From positions 14,931,001 through 14,995,000 of the forward strand of contig CM075778.1 of assembly GCA_037974665.1 (NCBI GenBank): a stretch of DNA of 64,000 nt. Direction: 5' to 3'. Source of the DNA: Ehretia macrophylla. Its lineage: Eukaryota > Streptophyta > Magnoliopsida > Boraginales > Ehretiaceae. The position numbers were made by a program, and so were the translations under genes. Of this stretch, positions 22,736-34,361 are shown piece after piece. Numbering within the stretch: the first letter of the stretch is position 1; every line of letters starts with the position of its first letter. The notes under the pieces are model-generated. The model searched no databases. It was not told the DNA's origin and saw only the letters and a program-made list of their open reading frames with translations.

Positions 22736-25553
22736 TGTGATAACCCGAATCCGGCATGCATTTAATAGTACTTGACCGCATTTGATTAAATGTTTAATTA
22801 GTTAAATCAACCAATTTGCACTATTTTAATATTTCTCTGGGAAGCATTTAATAGTTGTGTATTAAATAATTAACAGATTATTATCTATTTCTAATAATTA
22901 TAGTAATTGAATTTATACTCTTGTGATTAATTAAGTGTCATCTTAAATGTTAGGGTTTAATTGTATTTGACTACGTGTTATATTAACTTTCATTTGTATC
23001 TTAATATTGACTTCATAATTCTTTAAAATGTTCTAGAAATGGTTAAATTAATTAATTTAGATGAATATTGATTACCTTGATTTCTGTGATTATTTTAATA
23101 ATCAGTTTTGGTTGTCTTGCATTAAAATCACTCGGTTTTCAAATAAAAGATGAAAGTAACTCCGAGCCGGAGTAAATTTTAAACTATAATGCTTTCCAAA
23201 AATGATATATTTCTTAGATTCTTTGAGATTTAATTGTCACTTCTTTGTTGACGCAAAGTGCATAGCATATCGAGAGCGATAGTTAGGAAATGATTTCCAG
23301 TCCTCAGCAAATAGTGAAAACTAGTATTTAGTGTTTTAATTTTAGTGTTTTAAGTTGTATTTAACTGGAATTGGATTTATATTACGTGTTTTAGCTTTAA
23401 AATGCATAAAACAAGCTTATTTGACCAAGTTTAAGTTAGTTGACCAAGCCTTGACCAAGTTGACCTTGTGTCATCTTTTAAAATAGCTTAAATAGCACAA
23501 AAAAAAAAAAGAAAGCTGAAATCAGAGAACAAGCTGGCCGAAAATAGAAGGGAAAAAAAAAGAAATTTCAAATTCCAAACTTCAATTTCTTCACGTGAGC
23601 TTGCACGGGGTGGTTTCCGAGGCACTCTACAAGGTTTTCCTAGCGTCTAGGAGCGTCTAAGGTGAGGGTTTCATGTTTAATTGCGCATTTGAACGTTTTA
23701 TGTGTTAACTTTAATTTTTAAGTTTTATCCGTAGAATGTTATTTTGATCGTTTTGAGGCTTAAATAATATTCTCTAGAAATCGTAGAACATGTATTTATA
23801 GCTTTTTAACATTTTCTGCGGTTAAATATTGAAATTGAAATATAAAATGTTAGTTGAATAGTATTTTATGAATAGTAAACCCTTGAAACGATAAAGTTGC
23901 GCTGTTATGCTGTCTGTTGATGTAGAAAGATGCTAGATATGCTAGAATGCCTAAATGTGTGGTTTAATTGGAATGTGTAATAGAAAAACGGAGAAAAACG
24001 GCTTAGTGAAAGTTGGGGTCGTTTAGGTCGAGTTTGGTGTTTTCTCGTTTTGCGTGTTGGCATTGCTTCGGGAGGCCATGGAAGCACTTTTGGTGCGATT
24101 ATGGCGTTGGTTGGGTGTTTGGTTGGTATAGTTATAGTTCAAACGAGCAAAGGGGGAAATCGGGGTTTTGCGCGAATTCTATGGCAAAGTAGGGTTTCGG
24201 GGTCCTTGGAAGTGCCTAATGGTAACCTAGGAGGATTGGTGAAGTCGGTTTCCAGAACTCGTGGCTCGTTTGGAAATGGTAGTGTTTTGATAGTTGGGGC
24301 CGATTTGTGATTTTGCTTGTTATCTTGATATTATGCCTATAGAATGCTTAGGGTTGCTTGATATACTTGTTTAATTGGTGTTATTGTTGCTTATTATTGC
24401 TTGTTAGGCTTGAAAAGTTAGTTGAATGCTAGTATTGATTATGATTGCTTGTTATCTCGTTTGTTGTCACTAGTTTGTATTGTTGTGCTATCGCTCGTTT
24501 ATTGCCTTGTATCGAGTCTTGCATTGCATAGTGTCTCGCGCGTGAGTGATGGGCCTCTCTGGGTAGCCTCGGGTTGCCAGTGTTGGTTGCTCTAGCTCCG
24601 CTGCTATTCCCTTTTCTCGCTTGGGTTGCCTCCCAGGGAGATTTGGGTCGTAGATTGATAGATACTTCCGGGGTATTCCAAACTGGTGTTATAAGGTGGT
24701 TGCGCGCTTATTGTCATCGTTGTCAACATCAAGCTCGAGATTGATGTATCGCTCGTGGAATGGTATATTGCTCGTAAGAGTGAACCACAGCCTTCAGAGT
24801 GTGGTATAGCTTTGAAGGGCTGTGTTAATGCTTTCTTGATTGTTTATAGTATTGTCGTTTGTATTGAATGTTTTCTTATTGTCTTTATTGCTTAACTGTT
24901 TTATTTGCATTGCACGACTTTCTTTCTCTCCAACTCGATATCTGTCTCGCCCTCACTGAGTATACGTGTTGTGTATACTCACTCCTCACCACTACATTTC
25001 AGGAAATGCCATGTTAGCTGGAAAGTTCGTGATTTCGTGAAAGTCCGTGCTTGAAGAGTTTCTTGCGTGCCTATGTGACTTGAGTTGTCAAAGTTGTAAA
25101 GATGTATGCTTTTATGTATATTATGTATTTAATGTCAAAAGGGATGTAATTTAAGTTCCATTAGATTGTGGAGGTGGTTTGATAAGTTAGATTATGTATT
25201 TAGTTAATGTAGCTTAATTTCAATGTATGTATATAATGTCAAAGGAAAGGAGATAGAAAGATATGATAGTCTAACTTATGCAATAGGTTGATGTAGTTTA
25301 ATTGCTAAGCATGTATGTATATATATTTACTTGTGACTTGCTTGTTGCGAACCAAGGCTCGGATGACCTTGAGGGGATTGAATGGTTAGACATGGTATTG
25401 GTCCATTTATATGCTATTACAAGTTTTGCAATTTGCCTAGAAATAGGGGAGACTCTGTCCGTTTTTCCCTAAAAATTATGCCCGGGTTTGGTTTGGGTTG
25501 TGATTAGATCGATTGATAGAACTCCCGGTCTCGAGAGGGATCGGGGTGTTACA
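22736..25553 (+). repeat. 3' LTR of element F
   Basis: 2818 bp, TGTGATAACC...GGGGTGTTACA, abutting the polypurine tract on the left and TSD CTCAC on the right. Same landmarks as the left copy: donor-like site near 23663, hairpin at 24957-24980 and acceptor-like TTTCAGG near 25003. Confidence 0.92.
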
Positions 25554-25688
25554 CTCACCCATAATGACTTAAAGTGTTTGAACCTGACTTCGTTAGTTCA
25601 TCCAGGTGGGCTCAAGATTAAGAACATTGATCCACGTAGTACTTATTGGTGTATTTGATCTATTACCTTTGATAGTACCATTCCATAG

Positions 25689-27010
25689 TATTAGCCTGAA
25701 GGTTTTCACTCTATATTTTGATGACAACTAAATCCTAATTTCTAACTAATCTTGCACTCTCTAAGTAATTTTCTTAAAGGATTAGTCAAGCTTGTGGAGA
25801 AACAAGGTTCATATAATGAAGTTCAAAGTTCACTATATGAACAATGAAGATTCAAACAAGAATGAAGCTCAAGGTTCAATCAAGGATTACTCATGAAGCT
25901 TTCACCATATGAAAAATGAAGATAAACTTGATGAATGAGTCATAAGGAAGGAGAAGTGGCGTCATAAAGGGTATTGACTCTTTTCTTGTAAGATGCCTAA
26001 GTTTTGCATTATGTTATGCTCAAGATGATAACCTTTTCAAAATATCTTTTGCCCCTAACTCTAACAGGTTTCAGAAAGGTTTTTGAACAACTTATCTCTT
26101 TATGGGTAAAATGCATTTTAGTTCAAAAGTCCCTTTGAAAATGTCAATTCGGATCATATTGCAAAAGGAGCAAAAGTGTTAAAAGTGATCTAAACGAGGG
26201 ACCCAGTTGAGGAACTCGACCGGACCTCCTCATCTGGATGAATTATAGTGGCTGCTTGGCATAGTCTGGATGAGGCACTCGATCGGACCTCCTTGACAGG
26301 ATGGTGCCCAGTGATTATCTGAACGAGGGACCCGGTTGAGGTACTCACCGGATGATGCTGAGTTTAAAAAAACTAGTCATTATTTTGACTGTTAAGACCT
26401 TTATTTAAAGCTACAACCACCCCCCATTTGCAAGATAACTCTTCCAACTTCAAGCATTCAATTCTAGGCTATCAAAGGCTTAATTACACATTTATTGCTA
26501 CAAATTTTAGCTAACACTTGTGAATCATTGAGCAATCAAAGATCTTCATTTGTATTATTCAACTCTTGAGGAGTTAACCTTTGTACTTACTTTTTATATC
26601 CTTCAAAGTTTGTATACACTCTAGATCTATGTCATTGAGTGAATCATTGTATTGAGAGTGTTCAAATCTTCGGATTCAAAGAAGAGGAAGAAGTTCATAC
26701 AACTCTTGTAGATTCAAGAGAACTTGTATTTTTGGTTTTTGCTTTACTAACCTTTGAAGAAGCAAAACTAGTAGTGCTAGTGGAAATCCTAAGGAGGAGT
26801 AACCTTAGGTGGTGGATTAGATTAGCGAACCATCCTAAATCGTTGTGTTCGTCTTCTATCCCTATTATTTCCTTGCTTTCATTTTTGTGCACTCTACGTG
26901 TTTGATAATTTGCTTTCTTAATATAAATTGCTTATATTAAGAATTTTTAATTGGTAATCATTAGCTATATACTTAATTCACCCCTCCTCTAAAGCATATT
27001 TGCCTTAGCA
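25689..27010 (+). repeat. 5' LTR of the SIRE-like element
   Basis: 1322 bp, matching 42508-43852 throughout (CCTGAAGG start, CCCCTAACTCTAA near 26050, shared tail GCATATTTGCCTTA). A GC-rich cluster at 26200-26350 has several CTCGACCGGACC-type inverted motifs. The open frame 26639-26905 has a match in the other LTR and is not a gene. Confidence 0.9.
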
Positions 27011-27012
27011 AG

Positions 27013-27024
27013 TAGTATCAGAGC
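27013..27024 (+). promoter_or_regulatory. Primer-binding site of the SIRE-like element, mutated
   Basis: TAGTATCAGAGC begins two bases after the LTR end. It is the initiator tRNA-Met site TGGTATCAGAGC with one G-to-A change at the second base. Confidence 0.85.
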
Positions 27025-27065
27025 TAGAACTTTACATATAGTCTAATAATTAGTAGTGAATCGAA

Positions 27066-27649
27066 ATGGCAAATGCATCAATGTCTACTATAGTTGAGGG
27101 CCAATCTTTCACCCGACCACCATTTTTTAATGGAACCAACTACTCATTTTGGAAAACTAGAATAAGAATTTATATTCTTGAAAATGACATTAGAGTTTAG
27201 AAAATAATAACCGATGTACCAATCAATCCTATGAAAACTAAGATGGAAGGAGAAATAACCATTAACATTCCTAAACCGGAAGAAGACTATGATGATAATG
27301 ATTTCAAGATTGTTGAAAGAAACTATAAAGCTATGAACATGTTATATCTTGCTTTAGACTCAAATGAATTCAACAAGATTTCTGAGTACAAGAGTGCTAA
27401 AGAAATTTGGGATCAATTAGAAGTCACATATGAAGTAACCAATCAAGTTAAAGAAACTAGGATTAACATGCTGATGCACAAATATGAAATGTTTAAAATG
27501 TCATAAGATGAAAGTATTGAACAAATATTTTCTAGATTTACCGATATTGTGCATGCCTTTAAATCACTTGGGAAATAGCATTTTAATTCAGAGATGGTAG
27601 GAAAGTTGCTTTGAAGCTTGACCGAACCACGGGAAGCAAATGTGATGGC
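27066..27649 (+). pseudogene. Gag N-terminal part, SIRE-like, interrupted
   Basis: The ATG at 27066 opens a copia gag: residues about 15-30 contain RPPFFNGTNYSFWKTRI, the hallmark of this family, followed by SAKEIWDQLEVTYE and MHKYEMFKMS, then FSRFTDIVHAFKSLGK. In-frame stops occur after NDIRV, after KMS, after SLGK and before SLTEPRE. The frame ends at 27649 where the solo LTR is inserted; gag resumes at 30248 (AIEEARNIKTLTISELMGSLE). Gag would form the particle core. Confidence 0.9.
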
Positions 27650-30242
27650 TGTGAAACTCTAGTTTTCGTCTTTACCTCGATTTGCGTGTCTTTACCTCGA
27701 TTAGCGTGATTTAACCTGTTTATGTGTTATATGAGTTAGAATGTGCTAAATATGTGATTTATATTCCTAATACATGCTGTGTGCATTCATGAAATTTTCA
27801 TAAAAAACAGCATCAGAAATTTTATCGACGATTTTTGTGAATAGTATTTTAAACACCTGTCCGCTAAAATTTTTATAAGGGTATTTTAAACGTCTTAAAA
27901 CCTAGTTCTCTATTATTAATAGACCCATGTTTGATAAAAATTAATTCTGAAATGGAATAGTAATTTAAAGAGACTTTTCGGGCGAAAAGTAGCATTTTTG
28001 AGCCAAATAGTAATTTCTTCTACACCCGATTATTGCATTGACTTTCGTTGACCTAGTATATATTAATATAAATGTATTTATATGTGGTATTAAATGATTT
28101 TAGATTAATTGTGCATTCAAAAGACATTTGAAAATAAATAATATGACTTTTCACCTTCTTTTGCAGAAATCGCGTTTTTAGCCGAGTCGGGTGAAATTAT
28201 TTGCATGAGAAAACTCTTGTCACCTAAAAATAAACTACTTAAAATAGTATAAGTGTTAAATTAATGTTTTGAGCAAGAAATAGTCTAAAATGGAATTAAA
28301 AGACAAGAAAACACTAAAAATAACTGAGTGTCAACTTTGACTTTCTTTTATTTGTTTGACCTTTACTTAATATATCATCAACACACATTAAAAGCTCACA
28401 AAACATACTCGTTTTACACACACATTACTGAAAATCCATGAGGGAGAAGAAAGAAGGCATTTTCAAGGTTTTTCAAAGTATTTTTCACATAGATTTTGCA
28501 ATTCAAGTCCAAATCACTTCATTCAAAGCTTGATTTCACTTGTTGGGCATCCATTCTACATCTTTTTTTGCATCAAAATATATCAAAGGTGAGAGAAAAA
28601 TTCTAGATCTCAAAATGCCATTTTTATGTTTTTGCGTATAATTGCATTTTGAACCGTTAGAAAGTTGAATTGATGCTATATTATTGCTCAGTGCATGCTA
28701 AAGATCGTTTATATGCGTTTATATAAGATTTGAACCATTGTAGCAAGAATTTTTATTTTCGGGTATTTAAAGTTGTGTTATTAGCTATTTGGTGATTATT
28801 TTGAGTTGTAGTGGTTGGAATCGATTGCCGTCGATTTGTAAAAGTTTGTAAAATATGGGGTAGTACCGTTGTAATTCCGAAATTTTGATTGAGATGTTGG
28901 TACGAAAACCCATAAATTTCAGCCTAGGTGCATTGTGGTTTTAGGAATGATAGGCTTGATTTGGATGTATTTTGGTTGGTTTTCGAGGGGGTTATTATAG
29001 ATGATTGAGTGCGTGAATGATAGGAACTGGTTTGGAGTTGTTTAGATTAGTATAATGTATTATTTGAAGTTTAGGTTATCTTTTTTTAAAATGTTGTTAT
29101 ATACCTTTAAATGATCGGGTGGTGTTTGAGTGATTGAATTGTGAGTTGTTGATGGTTAGATTAGGGTTTGGTTGTGTGTCTAATGCATGTTAAGTTGGGT
29201 GGTCTACTTTGTCATCTAACTTAGTTGTTTAGTTGTTAATTGATGTTGTGTTGTTGTAATGTTATTAATTGATTGATGATTAATTGAGTATTGATTATTG
29301 ATTATTGATTAACCGGGAGATAGTCAATGGAAAAGGTTGTCCTCCTGTGATTGAATGTTTATTATTATTTCTGAGTATTGATATGCGTGTGCCACATCTC
29401 GGGCGGTATCGGGCTGTCGGGTTGAAAACGGCATGGGTATCAGAGGTTACCCCCATCTCGCATGGGCAGAGATGCCATTGAGGGCAGGGCTAGTGAGGTA
29501 CCTCGGGTGTGTGTGTGTCATGGGGGTGATAAGAAGTTGGTTGAGATCGTGATGGCATTAGGAGCTACACCAACTAGAGTATCCTTTACTGAATGGTCAT
29601 TATAGTTATGTGTTTATATTGTTATTGATGTTTATTATTGTGTTTACTGCTCAAAGGATCATTTTCAAGGAGTATAGTAAATACTGTTAGAGATCTATCG
29701 GATCCTCATTGGGCTTGTTTTATATAAGCTCACTCTCAATTATTGCATGCATGCAGGTGTTACTGATTCTGAGTACGGGTACGTGCCTCTTGAAGAAGGA
29801 AATGTGCCGTATGTGGATAAGTCTTATGTGCAAGAGTCATTGCCATGAGATTATCTTAGTTGTTGTAAAACAATGTATTGTATAACCTATCTTAATATAA
29901 AGACATATGTATGATGATTTAGTAGTCTTTATTTTGATCATGATTAGATTACTAAGTTGGTTATAATCTATTTTGAAATTGTACGTATAGCCTATATACT
30001 AAGTTGGAACGGAGGCGTATAACTATGAATGGGTTGTTGAAGGAATGATTGTTGTATAATATGGTTATGTTGTATGTTGTTAATTTAATTGAGGAGTTGA
30101 TTGTTGAATGGTTGTGGAGATAATTGTATGATATTCTTAAGAGGTTGGTTTAGAGCCTCGGTGTCTTAATTACTGTCGTTATACTGCCGAAATTCCGTTG
30201 CGTCCTGACTGATTGTAGGTGGGGTCAAGTTGGAGCGTGACA
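27650..30242 (+). repeat. Solo gypsy-type LTR B inserted in SIRE gag
   Basis: 2593 bp from TGTGAAACTC to GGAGCGTGACA, with perfect TSD ATGGC at 27645-27649 and 30243-30247 inside the gag codons. Same family as LTR A (12960): shared TTGTTGGGCATCCATTCTAC block, GGTGAGAG donor-like site (28587), hairpin (29711-29731), GCAGG acceptor-like site and short frame. With no internal domain it is a solo LTR left by unequal recombination. Confidence 0.95.
29756..29848 (+). CDS. Short acidic reading frame in LTR B (candidate terminal exon)
   Basis: 31 codons from the G of ATGCAG to TGA: begins GVTDSEYGYVP, has LEEGN in the middle and ends QESLP. Position relative to the hairpin and acceptor-like CAG is the same as in LTR A, and the 9-base length difference preserves frame. 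No ATG start in frame. Treat as a candidate only. Confidence 0.35.
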   Translation, partial: GVTDSEYGYVPLEEGNVPYVDKSYVQESLP

Positions 30243-31347
30243 ATGGCAATTGAGGAAGCAAGAAACATCAAAACTCTCACCATTAGTGAGCTCATGGGAT
30301 CCCTCGAGTCATGAGCTGAAGAAGAAAGATCGAGTAGAAAAAAAGAAGAACAACAAGAAAACACTTGCACTTCTTGTATCAAAAGTTTATTCAAGTGATT
30401 AAGAACAAGATAATAATGAAGAAGATGATGATGAGATGACTCTCCTTGCAAGGAACTTGAAAAAATTCCTCAAATACAAGAAGATAGGAAGAGGAACCTC
30501 ATCAAAAAACAACTCGAGAAAGAAAAGCAAAGACAAGGCAAAAGAAGAGTCAAAGTGTTTCAATTGCGACAAACCAGGACATATAAAAGCAAATTGCCCA
30601 AAGTTAGCAAAATTCAAAGAAGGAAAAGCTTTGAAGGAAAATTGTATTGATGACAACAATTCAACCGATGGAGAAAGTGAGAAGGAAGAAGAAGTAGCAA
30701 ACATTGTATGTCTTATAGCAAAAGAGGAAGATAAGGTATTTTCTTCTTCTAGTTCATGCTCTTCCTCTAGCTCCACATCATCACATAATGATGAATGTTC
30801 ATTTAAAGAATTACAAAATGAGTTTTCAAAGTGCATGACAACTTTTCAATTGCTCCTTCAAAAATCAAAGGACTTCAAAAAGAAAAAGATGATTTGAAAA
30901 TTGAAAATTGAAAATGTGAAACTAGAAGAGGAACGTGATTGTGCACATAACAAGGCTCTTCAATAATACAATGATAATGAAGAATTCCAAGCAAAAGTTG
31001 AAAGATTTGAAAAGGAAGTCCAAAGTTTAAATGAGAGTTTAGTAAAATTTACAAAAAGAAAAGAAAATTTGGATAAAATGCCTGGTTCCCAAAAATTGGC
31101 TTTAGATAAAAGTGGCATTGGTTATGAACCATTTACAAAACAAAAATCTTTCAAAAGCTACTTTTTGAAAGCATCTACTTCCTCAAATGAAGCTTCAACT
31201 TTAAGGGGTTTTCAAACATTGTGCACATATTGTGAAAGACATGGACATATCGCATCATATTGTAGATATAGAAACATGGTAGGTAGGGATGCTAGAATTT
31301 ATTCTTGGCTTAAGCCTAAATGGGTTATTAGATGTGTTAGGACTTAA
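30243..31347 (+). pseudogene. Gag C-terminal part with two zinc knuckles, SIRE-like
   Basis: Gag resumes after the solo LTR with SELMGSLES, then stops. 30436-30897 is open: LARNLKKFLKYKK, a basic stretch, an intact CX2CX4HX4C knuckle (CFNCDKPGHIKANC), an acidic Ser-rich region and the start of a coiled coil that continues past a stop (30898-31068, heptad-like Lys/Glu/Leu pattern). 31069-31347 contains a second intact knuckle, CTYCERHGHIASYC. Long gag tails with a coiled coil are usual for SIRE/Maximus. Antisense frames on the minus strand here are shadows. Confidence 0.85.
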
Positions 31348-31419
31348 ACTAATACATAAGGACCCTATAAAGCTTGGGGACCTAAAAAGGACAACATGTG
31401 TATGTTTTTATGTATTTAG

Positions 31420-32091
31420 GTTCCTCTAAGTATCAAATATGAAGGAAGTTGGGTCATTGATAGTGGATACTCAAGACACATGACTGGAGACTCATCCCTC
31501 TTCTATGAGCTCAATAAGAAAATTAAAGGAAATGTAGGCTATGGAGACAATAGAAAAGGTAAAATAATTGGAAAAGGTAGCATTGGTAATGTTTATTCAA
31601 TCTCTATTCATAATGTGCTACTTGTGAAAGGATTGAAACACAATTTGTTTTGTGTGAGTCAATTTTGTGACAATGGGTATAGAGTTGAATTCAAAGTTGC
31701 GTGTTGCATTGTATATGATAAATCAGACAAAGTGTTATTTGTTACAATTAGACGTGACAATGTTTACACTATTAATTTCAAGGATCTTACACGCCAAAAT
31801 ATTAATTGTTTAATAACTATGAATGAAGATTCTTGGTTATGGCATAGAAGATTAAGACATGCAAACATGGATTTACTCATGAAACTTTCAAGAAAGGAGC
31901 TTGTAAAAGGCCTTCCTAAAATTAAATTTGAAAAATATTATTTATGTGATGCATGTCAATTTGGGAAAAAACATAAGACATCTTTCAAACATATAAACAA
32001 AGTCGCTACATCTAAAGCATTACAAAAACTTTATATGGACCTTTTTGGACCTATATATATTGTTAGTTTAGGTCTATATTGTTATAGATGA
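31420..32091 (+). pseudogene. Protease and pre-integrase region, SIRE-like
   Basis: The aspartic protease active site reads WVIDSG (31450-31467) followed by SRHMTGD, GNVGYGDN, GKGSIGNVYS and LLVKGLKHNLFCVSQFCDNGY, the normal copia order. The GAG-preintegrase domain follows (WLWHRRLRHANMDLLMKL, then YLCDACQFGKKHKTSF with the CX2C of the integrase zinc finger). The frame runs into the integrase core (YMDLFGP, first catalytic Asp) and shifts near 32075. The protease motif itself is undamaged. Confidence 0.88.
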
Positions 32092-32662
32092 CTATACTAG
32101 ATATACTTGGGTTATGTTCTTGTCCCATAAAAATGATGCTTTCAATGAATTTGCAAAGCTATTCAAAAAAGTGCAAAATGAGAAAGGCTATTTCATTACA
32201 TGCATTCATAGTGATCAAGGCAGGAAATTTATAAATTCATCTTTTGTGGAATTTTGTAAACAACATGGCATTGAGCATAACTTTTCGGCTCCTAGAACTC
32301 CTCAACAAAATGGGGTAGTAGAAAAGAAAAATCTAACTTTACAAGAAATGACAAGAATTATGTTGAAAGAAAATAATTTACCTACATACTTTTGGGGTGA
32401 AGCCGTTAATACGACTTGTTATGTGTTTAATATAGTATTAATTAGACCCTTTCTCAAAAAGACTCCTTATGAATTATGAAAAGGAAGAACACCTAATGTT
32501 GCACATTTTAGAGTCTTTGGATGTAAATGCTTTATCTTAAATACTAAAGACAATCTTGGAAATTTTGACGCTAAATTGGATGAAGGCATATTTCTTGGAT
32601 ATTCAATTAAAAGTAACACTTATAGAGTATTCAATAAAAGAACTTGAGTAGTTAAAGAATCT
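32092..32662 (+). pseudogene. Integrase core, SIRE-like
   Basis: After a frameshift the core continues (DDYTRYTWVMFLSHKNDAF). The second catalytic Asp is in HSDQGRKF, and the Glu in PRTPQQNGVVEKKN, so all D,D,E residues are present. The C-terminal part FRVFGCKCFILN and LDEGIFLGYSIKSNTYRVFN is readable after a stop at 32479. Integrase would insert the cDNA and generate the 5-bp TSD seen around the element. Confidence 0.9.
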
Positions 32663-34361
32663 ATGCATGTAAACATTGATGAAGTTAACCCTTTTGCATC
32701 AAGAAAGGGTGATGATGATGATGTAGGTTTTAAACAAGTTGAGACTCAAGATCAACTCAGCACATCAAATCAAGTAAACGAGGCATCTCCAAGTGATCCA
32801 AATAATACATCAAATGAAGGAGACCAACCAATATCAAATGCAAAGGATCAACTAACATCAAATGAGGAAGATCAACCAACATCAAATGTTCAACCTTCTT
32901 CAACCAATCAAGACTTACTAAGGTGTTGGATGTTTGTGAAAGATCAACCAAATGATCAAGTTCTTGGTGATCCATCCAAAGGTGTAAGAACTCGCTCTAA
33001 TTTAAACATCTTTTGTGAACATATAGCATTTCTTTCACAAGTTGAACCTATAAATGTGAAAGAAGCATTATTGCATGATGATTGGATAATAGCCATGCGA
33101 GATGAGCTCAATCAATTTGAAAGAAACAAAGTTTAGAAATTAGTTGAAAGACCAAATAACTATCTGGTACTTGGTACTAAATGGGTATTTATAAACAAAC
33201 TAGATGAATCCATAGTAGTAACTAGAAATAAAGCAAGATTAGTTGCTTAAGGCTATAATCAAGAAGAATGAATAGATTATGATGAAACATTTGCGCACGT
33301 GGCAAGATTAGAATCTATTCGTATGCTTCTTGCTTTTGCATGTTTTATGAACTTTAAATTATTTCAAATGGATGTCAAAAGTGCCTTTTTAAATAGATTT
33401 CTTCAAGAAGAAGTATATGTGGAACAACCTCCCGAATTTGAGGATCCAAATTCACCTAATCATGTTTTTAAACTTGAAAAACCCTTTATGGATTAAAACA
33501 AGCTCCTAGGGCATGGTATGATCAATTAAGTGGATATCTTCTTGAAAATGGATTTACTAGAGGTAAATTAGATTCAACTTTATTTGTCAAAAGAAAAGGT
33601 GAAGATATTTTACTTGTGCAAATATATGTTGATGATAATATATTTGGTGCTACTAATGAGTCTCTTTGTGAGTATTTTTCTAAATGTATGACTAAGAGTT
33701 TGAGATAAGCATGATGAGATAAATGAATTTCTTCCTCAGGCTTCAAATCAAGAAAACAAATGAGGGCATTTTCATAAATCAAGCCAAGTACACAAGGGAA
33801 CTCATCAAGAAGTTTGGGCTTGAAAACACTAAAGAGATTGGTACACCAATAGGAACATCAATCAAGCTTGACAAGGATGAACAAGGTAAACCGGTTGATG
33901 AGAAAAAATATAGAGGTACGATCAGAATTCTTCTCTATTTAACCGCCTTTAGACTCGATATTATGTTTGTTGTATGCTTATGTACTTATTTTCAATATTG
34001 TCCTAAAGAATCACACTTAAGTGTCGTAAACTGCATCTATAGGTATCTTAAGGGCATATGGGACTTGAACTTATTGTATCCAAAAGGAACATCTTTTGAA
34101 TTGATAGGTTATTTGGATGTTGATTTCGCCGGTTGTAAACTAGATAGAAAAAGCACAAGTGGAAGTTGCCAATTTTTAGGACACTCACTAGTCTCTTGGT
34201 CTAGTAAGAAACAAAATAGTGTTACACTTTCCACGGCGGAAGCTGAATATGTGGCCATAGGCAATTGTGTTGCTCAAATTTTATGGAAAAAACAAACTTT
34301 GTTTGACTTCGGCTTGGTATATGATCATGTGTCTATTACATGTGATAACACTAATGCTATT
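32663..34361 (+). pseudogene. RT and RNase H, SIRE-like, interrupted
   Basis: 32663-33000 is a low-complexity Asp/Asn/Gln/Ser-rich linker with repeated 'DQ-T/I-SN' units. RT follows: EALLHDDWIIAMRDELNQFERN, MDVKSAFLN, YVEQPPEFEDP, and, after a frameshift near 33490, LKQAPRAWYDQL and the catalytic YVDDNIFGAT, which is intact. After more stops near 33705, 33723-34361 encodes RT thumb and RNase H: FLRLQIKKTNEGIFINQAKY, DVDFAGCKLDRKSTSG, LSTAEAEYVA and CDNTNAI. Here the next solo LTR interrupts it; codons beyond 34361 belong to that LTR. Confidence 0.9.

Larger units (their letters stand above)
18277..25553 (+). mobile_element. Complete non-autonomous LTR element (LARD-like, element F)
   Basis: Two direct 2.8-kb LTRs flank 1.6 kb of non-coding DNA. 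The perfect 5-bp TSD CTCAC is at 18272-18276 and 25554-25558. LTRs start TGTGATAACCCGAATCC; the right one ends GTGTTACA. A strong polypurine tract lies at 22719-22735. By eye I count roughly 50 substitutions between the LTRs, about 2%, making it one of the younger insertions here. The 5' LTR-internal junction is damaged: sequence diverges at 21094, four bases short of the end, and no primer-binding site follows. Size and lack of protein fit a large retrotransposon derivative mobilised by a Tekay-type chromovirus. Confidence 0.92.

Noticed and set aside
24050..24310. Gly-rich 86-residue open frame in the element F LTR
   Set aside because: The other LTR, only 2% different, has it broken by a stop; no selection evident.
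30399..30836. 145-residue minus-strand open frame
   Set aside because: Antisense shadow of the SIRE gag zinc-knuckle region, which is clearly coding on the plus strand.
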